Source of the DNA: Sycobia sp. Sy_11
Lineage: Eukaryota; Arthropoda; Insecta; Hymenoptera; Epichrysomallidae
NCBI GenBank assembly: GCA_018907035.1
Contig: JACCIC010000169.1
Location: forward strand, 124,001 to 188,000
Direction: 5' to 3'
DNA length: 64,000 bases
The notes under the pieces are model-generated. The model did no database searches and was not told the DNA's origin. It saw nothing but the letters and a program-made list of their open reading frames with translations. Made by a program: the position numbers and the translations under genes. Positions 23,697-36,109 of this stretch are shown here, piece after piece (position 1 is the first letter of the stretch; every line of letters starts with the position of its first letter).

Positions 23697-23709
23697 AATT
23701 CCCCCTCCC
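23697..23709 (-). promoter_or_regulatory. Polypurine tract of the Gypsy element
   Basis: The minus strand reads GGGAGGGGGAATT directly against the TG of the LTR. This is the expected primer for plus-strand DNA synthesis and fixes both the LTR boundary and the element's orientation. Confidence 0.85.
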
Positions 23710-24495
23710 AAAACCGACGTAGCGCGTTGGGGCAAATACAAACTAAATCTGATAGCGTCGAGGGGAAAAGGACGATAACAGGGTATGGGGAAAAGAGGAG
23801 TAATACATATTTACAAAATACTATATAGTGATGAATACTCGGCCGCTCATGGAAGTGTGGTGTTTTTCGATGCAGTAATACTAGTAAACAAAGTGACATT
23901 TTTTTTAACCTAATTGAGACACCTGCTGGTGCTCACAGGAGTCGTAGCTGTTTGTGGTGACTCGATATAATACTAATAACTTAAGACTAAGATAAGAAGT
24001 ACAAAGATAGGAAAGGGAAAATTGTAGATGGGTTCTTTTTTTTCGGTGTCGATAATCGGTGTTTAGTCAGGATGAGCCGTGGCTTCTTGGTTCTTTTGTG
24101 GTGGTCTTCTTCAGAAGGTGTTGCTGAAACCGTGGGATCTGTGGTAGTTTGGTGTTTCTTTTAGCGTGGGTGCAGTGTTGGTAGAGCGGGCAAGTAGCTG
24201 ACCTTTTACGAGAGCCATTGCATGCTCGCTTCAATCGGAACATTATCGTTTATGTCCGCGCCCGCCGACGCTGTACCCTTTTTAATTCTTTATGTTAGTT
24301 ATTGGTACGACATAGTCGTCGAATGATTGGAAGAAAAGAAAAAAAACAATTACTCGCGGGTTTTAAGCATTGTTTGCTTATCTTTCCAATGAATCCCGTA
24401 GCTTGCTTCTATGTACATCGCAATTACAACGTTCCCGTTAAGTAGTATTGCTTGTCACTCTATCTCATTCCCATGGGGATGGTCGGAACGTGTTT

Positions 24496-27400
24496 TCATT
24501 TTCGCGAAATGTTTAGTGCATGGGTATATCCGGAAGCGCTTGCACAGTTGGTGCGTTTGCGTTCTCTGGAGTTATATCTCGAATCTCTCCTAGATCGGAG
24601 GGTAGACCCTCGGGGGTATAGGTCTCCCCGGGTCTGATCTGTTTGGGCATATCCTGCCGCCGGAGTCCTCGGCCTCTGTCTATGCCTCTTCGCATTGTTT
24701 TTCCGATTGGTGCTGGAATCTGTAGAGAAAATTATGTTTGTATTAGGAGGGTAATACCTCTTTAAGTCCGATATATGTGCCGTCGTCTTTTTTCCGCTGT
24801 TCATGTCCTCTACCTCAAATATTACGGGGGAGACTTTTTTGGTTACTGGACAAGGGGCTATGAATTCTGGCGCTAATTTCGCAGAGAATTTGTCAGGACC
24901 CGATGAAAGTACATGATTACGCCTACATACTTGGTCGTTTATGTCGAACGTATCCTGCCTCCGCTTCCGGTTATAATATTTGGCTTGTTTCTCGTCAGCT
25001 GAACTCAAGTTTTTTCTTACCATCTCGTGGATGGCCAGCAGCCTCTTAACTCGATTCAGCCAGTCGGAGGACGTTCACGTCTGTAATTGTGGTTTTACTT
25101 CCTGAGTGTTTCTGCATATTGGTATCTCTTTTGGCTGGCGGCCAAAATTTAGAAATACCGGTGACGTTTGAGTACTCGCGTGTACGGCGGTCTTTACCGT
25201 AAACAGGAACTCAGCAAGGTGCAAGACCCAATCTTTGTGGTCGTTTCCTATAAAGATGGCGATCATAGTTTTGACCACTCGATAAACTCGCTCTACGGGG
25301 TTCGCCTGCGCATGATAAGGCGCTATGTATTGGTAGGTGATGCCTAATTCGCTTAATTTGTCTTTAAGCTTGTTATTGACGAACTCGGTGCCGTTGTCTG
25401 TGATAAAATATTTTGGGCACCCCTACTTGAAGACGATGAGCTCATCGAGCGCTTTGACCATAGTATCGCCTGTGGCTTTCCGTAGAGGCCGTATCTTGAT
25501 ATACTTGGTAAATAGGTTCTCGAATCTTAAGAGGTACCTATGCTGACCTTTGCTGATGGGGAAGGGTCCCATTATGTCAGCTGCCACGCTGGTCCATCGG
25601 CCTTTTATGTTTCGCTGGGCCATCAGGCCTGCCGATGCTCTCTGAGATACCTTATGTATTTGGCACTCAGGGCAGTGCTTGATATAAGCGTGGATGTCTC
25701 TACGCATCCCTGGCCAGTAGTAGTGTTTGTTGATCTTATGTGCGGTCTTTTCGACGCCGAAGTGTCCGGACGTCGGAGTATTGTGACACTCATGTAAGAC
25801 TCGTTCTCTATCTTTATATGTTATTGTCAATTTCCAGTCATCGGGACTGTCGCCAATGATGTTGGTGAATTCATTCGGGCGATGCTTGTGTAGCTTGTCT
25901 CCTCTGACTGTCCAGTCTGGGTGTTTATCTGGATCTCTTTGTATATTTCTGATTTTCTCGTTGTACCATCTGTCTCTCTCGATAGTGGTTATCGAGGCGG
26001 TAGGGTATTGGGATTGTTGAGGGGGGGTCTAGAGAGAGCATCTGGTACATGATGTAAAATACCTTTTCTATGTATGATCTCCATATTGTAAGCTTGAAGT
26101 GCTGTCGCCCATCTTGCTAGGCGGTCCGATGGGTTCTTGAGAGTGTGTAGCCACTTGAGACTACTATGGTTCGTGATGACCGTGAACCTTTCACTTAGCA
26201 AGTATCCTCCGAATTTCTCCACAGCCCACAAGACAGCTAAGCACTCTTTCTCAGTTACGTATAATTCGACTCTGCCTGGTTTAGAGTTCGACTCGCATAT
26301 GCTATGGGGTGCTCTTCACCGCTGTTCTCTTGGCTGAGCACGGCTGCCAGTGCGTAGCTGCTTGCATCTGTTTGAAGTATGTACGTTTTGTTTTGTTTGC
26401 ACGGATTCTTGTGTCAGGATTATCTTTAGTTTGTCAAAAGACTCTTGTTGGGCCGGACCCCAATGCCGTTTGACGTTTGAAGGCCCGCAGTTGCTTCAAA
26501 TTGGTAGGCCTTGGATATTCGCTGACCTTTATCCGGATTGTCGAACTTTATCCGGATCGGTGCGTAGACCGTTTTCGTCTACTATATAACCGAGATACTT
26601 AACCTCCGGGCAGCAATTTGTAACCCGACCTCATTGAGGCGGGTGAGCACCGCATTTAATTCCCGAGTGTGCTGCTCGAATGTCTTAGTGGCGACTATTA
26701 TATCCTCCATGTAGACGAAAACGGTCGGCTGCCATTCCGATCCAAAAATAAGGTCCCTACCTCTTTGAAAGCTGGCTGGGACATTACTGAGCCCGTATAG
26801 TAGTCTAGTATACTGGAATAAGCCTTTCTGTGGGACTGCAAAGGCGGTGATTTCCTTGCTGCCTGGATCTAAGGGAATCTGATGGTATGCCTGGCTCAGA
26901 TCTATCTTGGATAGATACCGAACATCCCTTAGGTTGTCTAGCAAGACATCCATATGAGGCAGCGGATACGCGTCTTTCCTTGTTATGTGGTTCACCGCCC
27001 TGTAGTCGACCCAGAAGCGAATCTTCCTATTTTTCTTGGGCATAATCACAGGGCAACTACTCCATGCGCTCGTGGATGGCTCGATAATGCCCTCTGCCAG
27101 CAGCCGATCTGTGTCGTTATGCGCCTGTTTGAATGACCGGTCTGGAATTCGACGTACTCGTTGTTTCATGGAACGGTGCCCTTGTACGTCGATGTGATGC
27201 GGCTGCATTCGCGCTAGGTGTAAGGTTTTGCTCGGTACGGGTATCGGATAGTATAGCACCCGATCGAGTTCCTGCTTTTCTGCCGCATTCAGACGGGCTA
27301 CTCCATTCACGGCTGCTATGGCGGTGATGGTTTCCTGAACCACATTCCCTGGCGTTACGAAGTGCCGCTTTATATTCCGGTGTGTGTGCCATGTAGCGTC

Positions 27401-27990
27401 TGCAAAGTTTATCGTGACCTTCATTAGAGTGAGGATGTCCATCCCTATGATGAGGTCGTATTTTAGTCCTTTCGATACCTTCGGGCCTTAAAGCGTTGGC
27501 CATGCGTTGGGATCGCTGACTCTACCAATTTGCCTGGCTCAGGCTCGATATAGGATTTCCTGGCGCCTGGGTCTATTAACACCGGAAAAATCTTCCCCAT
27601 GATCTCTATGCTTAAGAAGAATCTGTTCTCTTCTTCATGTGTTTGTACCGTAGGGTGCGTGCTTGTTACGTCCCTGGCTTTCGGACATTGTGTTCTGGGG
27701 TTGTTCTCCCTTATGCGTGGAGCCGTGTCATGTGGGGCGTCAAGGCTGGCTTCGGATGCTTGCTCCCCTATGCATTTCCCAACCTGTTGTTCGGGCCACA
27801 TCGCGGGCAATTGAGCGTGGTGACGTTCCTTTGTCCGCAATTATAGCAATATAATTGCCGTCTGTCTTGGCACCTATCTGCCCAGGGCCCTGGTTTTTTA
27901 CACGTCCAATAGGGTCTGTTGTTGCTCCTGTCTCGGTTATACGATGAGCGCGAATCACGACCAAGTTATCATCTCTCTTTAGAATGATGT
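24496..27990 (-). pseudogene. Gypsy pol pseudogene
   Basis: Coding order on the minus strand. Protease is at 27840-27463, with LIDPGARKSYI where a DTG/DSG triad is expected. Reverse transcriptase is at 27442-26582 (KKNRKIRFWVDYRAVN, LSKIDLSQAYHQI, LLYGLSNVPASFQ), with YMED in place of YxDD. RNase H is at about 26580-25989, ending HHVPDALSRPP. Integrase has a full HHCC zinc finger (HECHNTPTSGHFG ... CPECQ) and the first catalytic Asp at 25830-25423, a middle piece at 25278-25075, and a C-terminal part at 25023-24496. Several frameshifts and stops separate these pieces, and both the protease and RT active sites are mutated, so the element is dead. Confidence 0.88.
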
Positions 27991-27999
27991 ACGATTATC

Positions 28000-29850
28000 C
28001 CTATGCCTGTGTCGGTCAGGCGATCGTCGTTCTGCATAATCCGTGGATTGATATCTGCGTTCCTCGCGGCTCGATCGTTCGTGCCGGTATTCTGTCTGCG
28101 ACCGATCTTGTCGGTGTCTGTTGTAATTAGTTCAATCAGAGTTGTGGTTACCTGAGGGGCTTCGGTAGGGTCGGTTGGGCGTATAACTATCTCGGTATGG
28201 TGATGGGGATCTGTATCTGGGGGATGATGGGGGTGTTCGGTTTCGGTAAGGTGATGGGGATCTGTATCGGGTTGGTGATGATCGTAGTTCCGCTGATGAT
28301 GTGCGTGCGCTTCGAGGTGATGGGCTGTAGCTCCGGGGTTTTTAAGTGTTACGTGGATTTTTATCGTCTGGCCTAGTACTGACTACAGTATTAGAGCTGA
28401 CGGTTCGACCAGCGTCACGTGTTTTTGCACATCTGGTACCCTTTCGCTGGTTAGTGCGGCTAACCTCGAGTGTCTACTATTTCTTTCAGCTGGTGCACAT
28501 GCTGCGTGATCACCATACAGTCTTTTGCTGGGGGTGGTTCTTTATATCGTCGAGTCAGTTCTTTTTTCACTTCAAGGCGTTGTTCTAGCACCTGTAGGTC
28601 GTCGATCGATTCAAAGTCGCCACGGTCGATCTTGTTGAAGTAGTCAGGATTTAGATTCCGGTATATCCTATCTACTTGAGATTCGAAGGGTAGCGCCGGC
28701 GACATTTTGTCGAGCAGTACTCGCATTCCTCGGAGGTATGAGCCGATTGATTCTTTCAAACCTTGTGTTCGATCCCTCAGCTCTTCTTCAAGTCGCAAGG
28801 TGTAGTCTATAGGCCTGAATTGGCGACGTAGTGCTGACTTGAAGTCGTTGAGAGGCCTACAGGTCTTGTTAATGGGTCGGGCCCATATGCGCGCAGTACC
28901 GCTCAATACCAGGAATTAGTTTTAAAATTTCTGATGCAGGGATATCGAGACTATCCATTGTCTCTTCCAATCTGTCTATGGATTCTTCCATGTCCTCTTT
29001 CGGTCCTCCCGAGAACTGTACACGCCATTGACGTAACAGCCGATCGGTCCGGGTTTCTTTGAGATACGTGTTCTCGAAGGGCCGGCCGATGATATTCTGT
29101 AGGCTGATGCTACGTGCCTGTTGGTGGTTTTCGAGTGGTGCCGTGCTCGGGCTGCCGGTGATCAGCATAGCCGTGCTTGGCGGCAGCATGGCGGGATATG
29201 GATAGTGCCAAATAGTGCCAAAAGGGGGAATTTACCAGCTGGATGTTGCTACTGGCGGGAGTCCTTGGCTTCCCCCGACTTGGGTACTGTGAGTCGGTGT
29301 CTGTGCCCATGCCCCATACAATTGTCCTGGTCACTGTAACCTCGTTGAGGCGGCTTGGTGTTGCTCGGACGCTCCCGTTCTCGGTTGCTGAGTCACGGGT
29401 GGTGCTTCCTTTTTATTATTCTCCAACGCTGTTGAGCTGAGCATTTCCGATATTTCGCTCAGCTCCAAATGGCTTTCTGGTAGTTGCAGCTCATCTACGT
29501 CTGCGTGCCAGGGTGCTACTTTGGAGTCGAACAGTCGCCGCAGCTCGAAATGGATTAATCTATTTCTGAGCGTTGATGAGTTACCATCGACTTTTTTCCG
29601 CTTCCCGAGCTAGCTGTCCATCAGACATTTCCTCAAAGTGACTAGTAAATCTCTCCGTCTCTTCTGTTAACCTAAAGTTGGAGGACTTCGCCTCTGCATC
29701 TAATTTGATGTCCATGTTTACTGGGGTTACATCTTCATGTCAGATCCTTCGATGGTGCTTACGTAATTCGTTAGATATATTTTCTTTGGTTTCGAGTCTT
29801 CGGGCACCTCTACTTTTATGGGTGGTGTCCCTTCTTTATTTCGTGAGTTT
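28000..29850 (-). pseudogene. Gypsy gag pseudogene
   Basis: The best pieces are 29189-28869 and 28906-28460, related by a frameshift near 28890. They contain a capsid-like helical region: WRVQFSGGPKEDMEES, then DFKSALRRQFRP, then SYLRGMRVLLDKMSP and DRIYRNLNPDYF. This is the pattern of Ty3/Gypsy capsid (the retrotransposon gag fold). Upstream, 29710-29580 gives MDIKLDAEAKSSNF and an EEMSDGQLAREAEKSR helix, so gag probably began near 29840. From 28450 down to 28000 the sequence is Arg/Ser-rich, as expected for the nucleocapsid end. Confidence 0.75.
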
Positions 29851-29859
29851 ACAATAAAC

Positions 29860-30158
29860 GAATTTATTATTATCGAGTTTTGCTTACTACGTATCTTATA
29901 ATATTGTTGTTTATAATTAGTTATTAATTATTATTGTAAAATTATGATTGATTAATGTTAAATTACTATTATCGCGACTATTGGTGCTATTTAAAATAAT
30001 TATAAATGTATGTTCTAGTCATGTGTATTTTTTTTCGCATCTATTTCTAATTATTTTGTCTTGTCTATTTCAAAAAAGCTGCTTTGCTACTTATTTGTTA
30101 ACCTGTTGACTAATTTATATTATTATATTATAATTACATTTATCCATTATATTATATT
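29860..30158. other. AT-rich DNA between Gypsy and mariner
   Basis: TTATTA-rich sequence with no open frame. It may be the former leader of the Gypsy element or host DNA. Confidence 0.4.
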
Positions 30159-30159
30159 A

Positions 30160-31440
30160 GGAGTGTGAATAAGTCTTTCCCGTTTTTTGTAAGAGATGGC
30201 GCCACCAATACTGTGCGAGTATTCAATGGTTACATATGTCATAATTAAAGCTTATTCATATGTCAACAATTCCATACTAACACATTAGTTAAAATTTTTT
30301 CGCATCATAAATTTTTGATATCGTGAAAATGTCGAAATTTGAGCCGAGTCGACGTCATTTGCGGGAAGTTTCACTTTGTTGGTTCAATTTGAAGAAATCT
30401 GCTGCCGAGACGCATCGATTGCTTCAGGAGGCTTATGGAGAAGGTTGTGTCGATGATTCAAGTGTTCGCGGATGGTTTCGACGCTTCAAAAGCGGTGATT
30501 TCGACGTGGAAGACAAGGAGCGTTCCGGGCGGCCGCAAATCTTTGAAGATCGAGAATTGGCGACTTTGCTTGATGAAGATTCTTGTCAAACGCAAGAAGA
30601 ACTTGCTGAAGCATTGGGAGTTGACCGAACAACCATTTCCAAGCGTTTGAAAGCCATGGGAATGATCCAAAAGCAAGGAAATTGGGTGCCGTACGAACTG
30701 AAGCTGAGAGACGTCGAACGGCGTTTTTTCACTTGCGAACAGCTGCTTCAGCGACATAAAAGAAAGGATTTTCTGCATCGTATCGTGACTGGCGATGAAA
30801 AGTGGATACGTTACAATAATCCGAAGCGAAGAAAATCATGGGGACTACCCGGCCATGCATCACCATCGACGGCCAAGCCAAATATTCATGGCGCCAAGCT
30901 CATGCTCTGTATATGGTGGGACCAGCTAGGTGTGGTTTACTATGAGCTTCTGAAACCGAATGAAAGGATCACAGGCGAGGTCTATCGACGACAATTGATG
31001 CGTTTGAGCCGCGCACTGCGAGAAAAACGGCCACAATACTCCGACAGGCACGACAAAGTTATTTTGCAACATGACAATGCTCGCCCACATGTTGCACCGC
31101 CGGTGAAAACATACTTAGAAACGCTCAAATGGGAAGTCCTACTCCACCCGCCGTATAGTCCAGACGTTGCTCCGTCTGATTACCATCTCTTCAGATCGAT
31201 GACGCATGGCCTGGCTGACCAGCACTTCCATTCCTACGAGGAAGCCAAAAAATGGGTGGATGACTGGATAGAGGCCAAACCGGTCGAATTTTTTCGCAAC
31301 GGGATTCGTATGTTGCCAGAAAGATGGGAAAAAGTTGTAGCTAGCGATGGCCAATACTTTCAATAATTCATTTGTAACCATTTTTTCACAATAAAGGCTC
31401 AAAATTTGAAAAAAAAACGGGAAAGACTTATTCACATACC
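30160..31440 (+). mobile_element. Complete mariner transposon
   Basis: The termini are inverted repeats. The left end reads GGAGTGTGAATAAGTC then TTTCCCGTTTTTT (from 30160). The right end, reverse-complemented, reads GGTATGTGAATAAGTC then TTTCCCGTTTTTT (from 31440), with only two mismatches in about 29 bp. The element is 1281 bp, the usual mariner size, with one open transposase gene. A TA dinucleotide precedes the left end (30158-30159). The right flank is TG, so the TA duplication has been altered or the exact end differs by a few bases. Confidence 0.92.
30323..31366 (+). CDS. Mariner transposase, intact
   Basis: A 347-residue cut-and-paste transposase acting in the nucleus on the element's own ends. 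It has an N-terminal HTH (HLREVSLCWFNLKKSAAETH ... GWFRRFKSGDF), an ERSGRP linker, a second HTH (QTQEELAEALGVDRTTISKR), WVPYELK (standard WVPHEL), and the catalytic triad in VTGDEKWI, HDNARPH and YSPDVAPSDYHLF. Exactly 34 residues separate the second and third Asp (D,D34D). Length and all signature motifs match functional family members, and there is no internal stop. A second in-frame Met lies two codons after the ATG at 30323. A possible polyadenylation signal AATAAA lies at 31390-31395. Activity is plausible but not shown. Confidence 0.95.
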   Translation: MKMSKFEPSRRHLREVSLCWFNLKKSAAETHRLLQEAYGEGCVDDSSVRGWFRRFKSGDFDVEDKERSGRPQIFEDRELATLLDEDSCQTQEELAEALGVDRTTISKRLKAMGMIQKQGNWVPYELKLRDVERRFFTCEQLLQRHKRKDFLHRIVTGDEKWIRYNNPKRRKSWGLPGHASPSTAKPNIHGAKLMLCIWWDQLGVVYYELLKPNERITGEVYRRQLMRLSRALREKRPQYSDRHDKVILQHDNARPHVAPPVKTYLETLKWEVLLHPPYSPDVAPSDYHLFRSMTHGLADQHFHSYEEAKKWVDDWIEAKPVEFFRNGIRMLPERWEKVVASDGQYFQ

Positions 31441-32049
31441 TGATATTATATTTATAGTAAAACTATAATATATAATTTATGTTGTTTGCCTGATATATCT
31501 TTTTTTTGGTGTAGGTTCACCGCGTAGCATTTGTAGTATTTTTATGACTGCCTCGATAACGTTAAATGTGTATAATTAGTTCTTATGTTGCTTACTCGTG
31601 TACACATCTATAAAATGGTTATAACAATATATAATTTATAAAACTGGATTAGCAAAAGTAAATCCGTATTTAATTTATTTAGCTGATAGAAATGAATTCA
31701 TACGTATAGATATTAATTAAAGGATAAATTAGTAACGAGTACATATTAATCAAAGTCTTAGTTAGTCAGTGCTATTATATTCATAAATATAGAAGTTGCT
31801 TAAAATGAAAAGATAAGATTTTGTATGACTGCAGATTATATCCCTACAATTTTTAATTATTATATATTAATAACTATTTATTTCTAACAAATGTAAAAAA
31901 ATTATTGCATCTATAGATGTGATTCGCTCTTGTACAATACCTTCCTTAGGTATAAAATGATATAAACTTTATTCTGACCTAATATGAGCCGACGCTAAGT
32001 AATTGAACATTTTTTTACATGTACACGACTTCCAACGCACATACAGATT
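31441..32049. other. AT-rich DNA, nothing recognised
   Basis: Uniformly AT-rich sequence without open frames or repeats that I can link to other parts of the window. Confidence 0.5.
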
Positions 32050-33950
32050 CAGATATTTAACTTCGACAATGAGGTGGCTCCTGCGTACACGGATCATATT
32101 TTTGAGATCGCCCAAAAATGCGATGACATGAATCTAGCAAGCAGACGCCAGTGTAATGCAGGGACTCAAAAGAGTCTACATGAAAATCGAGGCTCTCACG
32201 TGTGAACTACACGCGAGAAATTCTGAGAGGCGCAATGCACGCACTTCCAACCCAGCGACCTCGCGCCCTCCGCGACGCGTAATATCGAGCAAAAGCAGCA
32301 GCACTAGCAGACACCATCTTATCGAACCAAGGCACACGCGTACAACCGCAGTGCAAAGAAGAACCCCACGCGAGAAAAGAAACAGGCAAAAATGCATGAC
32401 GGGGTATGCAAAAGATTCAACGAATTCAATACCAAAACCGCGAACTCGGGAAACGAGTAAACAGCGACTAGGCTGAGACGTACGCAGCGCTGTCTTACTC
32501 ATCGTGTCTCCGCGTAAGACATCAAGAACAAACGAACGTTTCTGATAGACTCAGACGTAGAAATATACATCATACCGAACAACTCCAAAACATCCGTGGA
32601 CATGAAACCGCTGCAACTATTCGCGGCGAACGGTTTTACAATTGAAACCTACGGGATTGCGAAGATGGACGTGAATATTGGGTTCCAGGACACAATGCCG
32701 TGGAATTTCGTAATCGCCGCGGTCAAAAGCTCGATAATCGTGAGCGACTTCCTTAGAGAGTACCACCTGATACTGGAGGTAAAGCTCTGTATACTAATAC
32801 ACAGGCCGTCGAGCACAGTAATTAGGTATAGTAAAGGTGGTCGCGAACTTCACGGTCCACCGATTAGATCCACGAGCGCTTACGCCGAGATCCCATCAGA
32901 GTTCGCCCGAGAAACTGCGCGCAACAAAGCAGTAGTTCGAGGAGATGCTCGCGCAGGGCATAGTTAGGCCATCTAAGAGTCCGTGGGCGAGCCCTATTCA
33001 CCTCGTCCCTAAGAAGAACGGAGAGTAGCGAATATGCGGCGACTACCGCCGACTAAATAACGTTACCGTAGTAGACGTTTGTCTAGGACTACAGTAGACT
33101 GTCAGTATATTCTAACGATGATCGACCGTTATTCGCGATGGCCAGAAGCCGTGCCTATAGAATACACGATCACGCGGGCTGTAGCAGACGCGATAATGCA
33201 ACACTGAGATGCTCATTACGATGCTCCCGAAATCATCACGACCGATCAGAGACGGCATTTTGAGTATCGGTTATTCGACGAGATGCTGCAATTCACTGAG
33301 AGCGGTAGAATTAGAAGGACATCATATCACCCTGCCACGAACGGAGTGATGGAGAGGTGGCACCGCGACCTCTAAGCCGGCCTTATGTGACAGGGTGATA
33401 ACGCAGACTGGCTGAAAGTGCTACCGTTGGTACTTTTAGGCTTACGCACACGCGTACGCACGAACACCGGAGGAGTCAACCCCGCAGAATACTTATACGG
33501 GACAACGCTGAGGATTCCCGGCGCATTCTACCTCAACGAGGGGATAGAATTCGATGATAACGCGTTCAGTTTCGTGTACTCAGAAGCACAGGATATTCCG
33601 ATGGGCAACGGTTACCGATGGCTGGTCATTAAAAAATCCCAATCTATTAGGACGTTACATCTAAACAATAACCTCTACGCGGAGGAATCGATACCTCCGG
33701 CACTAAAGGAGCTCGTGATGAACGAAATAACTGTCCCACGCAATTTTCACGTGGACAGTTGCGCGCGATTAAACACCCTGAGCATGGATTATTACACCGA
33801 AATCAATCATCGCTGATCAATCTCAGCGTGAGAGAAGTTACTTTTATAAAGATAGAAAACAAACTAGGCGCTACGAAAACGCGTGCGATAAATGATATGT
33901 ACGTTTTCAACAGGGTGAGGCGCAAATAAACATTTCACACTTACTTAAGC
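32050..33950 (+). pseudogene. Ty3/Gypsy polyprotein pseudogene with internal deletion
   Basis: In mixed frames on the plus strand: a gag-like start (DHIFEIAQKCDDMNLAS), an Arg/Ser-rich stretch (32160-32470), and a protease (FLIDSDVEIYIIPNNS, where DSG has become DSD, near 32545). At 32940-33060 is the RT beginning (EEMLAQGIVRPSKSPWASPI, HLVPKKNGE, ICGDYRRLN). The sequence then jumps at about 33095 straight into integrase (TMIDRYSRWPEAVPI, then ITTDQRRHF, then TSYHPATNGVMERWHRDL). Most of RT and all of RNase H are deleted. The piece at 33418-33816 is the integrase C-terminal region. The protein is not functional. Confidence 0.85.
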
Positions 33951-34393
33951 AAATGTAAGCTAATACTACCCTCTCACAGACTACGTCAGCTGGAGTGCCA
34001 CCGGGTAAAAGTCGAGCAATGCAAGGAATACATGGTAATTAGACGTGGCGTAGACTAGCGGCAATCGCTAGTAGAGTAAGGTAACCGCGAAACATGTAAA
34101 ACGTAAGCACGAACCGCGCAAACTAGTATTAAGATTTGTGTAAAATATACTTAAGGAAAGTATGTAACTAGTTTAAGACTTATGTAAGCAACGATTAAAT
34201 AAATGTATGTAGTTAGAATTAAGTGCGCGTATGTAACATAAGCAAACGATAACGTACAATCCTAACGAATAAAAAAAACCGTACCTCTCCCATCTATTCT
34301 ATGTAGTCTTAAGCGAAAACATGTAAAAAGTAGCATTAAGGTAACAAGCGAAGGATCCCTCCTTGTCGAATTTTCTAGCGTTAGAAAAGTCGC

Positions 34394-34548
34394 AAAATGG
34401 GGGGAGTGATGTGGGGACCACGCGCATTGTCCTCGCATACAGCACACGGCGCATGCGCCAAATGTACATACAACTGCATGCACCGACGCACTCACACTAG
34501 TGCACACAGCGAAGAAAGCAGCAGCGCCCCAACGCGGAGTGGGGAGCC

Positions 34549-34596
<48 letters not shown>

Positions 34597-34720
34597 TCCG
34601 CCGATCACTGTAGTAACAAACAAGACGTACCAGCGAGTACTAGGCAATAGGCATAAGAGCAATAAAGTATTATATTAATTAGTACGAACGAATATAATTA
34701 TTCTCCTGACCCGCACCATC
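34394..34720 (+). repeat. Probable 3' LTR of the plus-strand Gypsy remnant
   Basis: The purine run AAAATGGGGGGAG at 34395-34407 looks like a polypurine tract and is followed by TGATGTGGGGACC, a plausible LTR start. Downstream are a (CT)n tract (34553-34588) and an AATAAAG signal near 34662. The right edge near 34720 is not sharply defined, and no 5' partner was found. Confidence 0.5.
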
Positions 34721-34729
34721 CCTTAGTCT

Positions 34730-36049
34730 GGGAAGTGGGCTAGAAGAAACTTAAAAATTTGACAATCCGCGTTTCCTGCATAAACTCGCAATGCTGTCCT
34801 TTTTTTGTAAATTTATATTAATAATACTTCTAGGCCATTCCTTGAAAAATCGTAGATTTTCAGAAGAAAAAAACGTGGGGATTCGGGATCGCCTAAATTT
34901 TTTTTACCAATTCTAAACAAAAATAAAAGACATGTATTTCAGGATTTTGCTTGAAAATTTTTATTTCGAAAATATCTACATTTTAATTTTTTAAAATTTG
35001 CTAATTTTACTCTAATACTCTTATATTTTAAATTAATTATTTTGAACTGTACTGATCACAAGGATGTCGATCTTTTTTCATTGTACATAGTAAAATGCAT
35101 GCTTTGAAAGTGAATAAGAAAAAAAGTAATTATTGAAAATTTAAATTCATAAAAATTTTAAATCATAAAAATAAGGTACATTTTATTATAAATAATACTC
35201 TAAATTACTTGATAGATCAAGTGAATAAAAAAATCATAATTTACTTCTATTTACTTTTTGGAAAAATTTCAAATATTTGAGAACTTATCCACACTTTCTG
35301 GGTGCTTTTAGAATACCATTAGTAGAGCTATAATTTTATTATATTATTTTTGACTTTGAAGATTTATGTATTTTTACTTTGGTTTTGTTTTCGTTTCTTC
35401 TTATAATATTCTTGAAAGACATAAATAACACTGTTTAAAGTAAAAAATATCTTTTATACTTAAAATGATTGATACTTCTGATGCTTATTAATGCTATTTA
35501 TTGAAATAAATATCTTTTTTATCTTTACATTTAAATTCTAAAAAAAACTTTTAATATAATCTAATTGACTGGCTGTAAATTCTTTGATGTATTGAAATAG
35601 ATATAAGGCATTTCTACAAAATACGTAAATGGTAAGTTTAGTAATTAAATATTCACTAATCCATTAATAAATCTTTAGTTTCTCCATGCCAGCATTTTGT
35701 TCATATAGTATAAAAACATTTCACTCTTACTTGTAAAATATATATTTTTTATATATACATTCGATAAGTATAAAATTCTATTAATCGATGAGATTAGATA
35801 AAAATTAAAATATTTGTAATACACAATTAACAAAATGTATATACAAATCTCTAAGATACAAATTACACTATTTTAATACTATTACATTTATGTTATTCAC
35901 ATTTATTACAATATATTGTTATATACTCTAACAAGAAATTTTTTTATCTTAATTTGGAAAATTAAACAAAATTTAAATACAATTTCTTTGTTCATGTTTA
36001 CACACGCACGCGCGCACACACACGCACGCACGCACACATACACACACAT

Positions 36050-36109
<60 letters not shown>

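Larger units (their letters stand above)
22574..29850 (-). mobile_element. Decayed Ty3/Gypsy retrotransposon
   Basis: A minus-strand element with a 3' LTR (22574-23696), polypurine tract, 3' non-coding sequence (23710-24495), pol (24496-27990) and gag (28000-29850). The order on the coding strand is gag, protease, RT, RNase H, integrase, which defines Ty3/Gypsy. I find no copy of the LTR at the right-hand (5') end, so the 5' LTR and leader are missing or too diverged. AT-rich DNA (29860-30158) and then a mariner follow. Confidence 0.85.

Noticed and set aside
22574..29850. Active Gypsy element
   Set aside because: The protease triad reads DPG, the RT active site reads YMED, and several frameshifts interrupt gag and pol.
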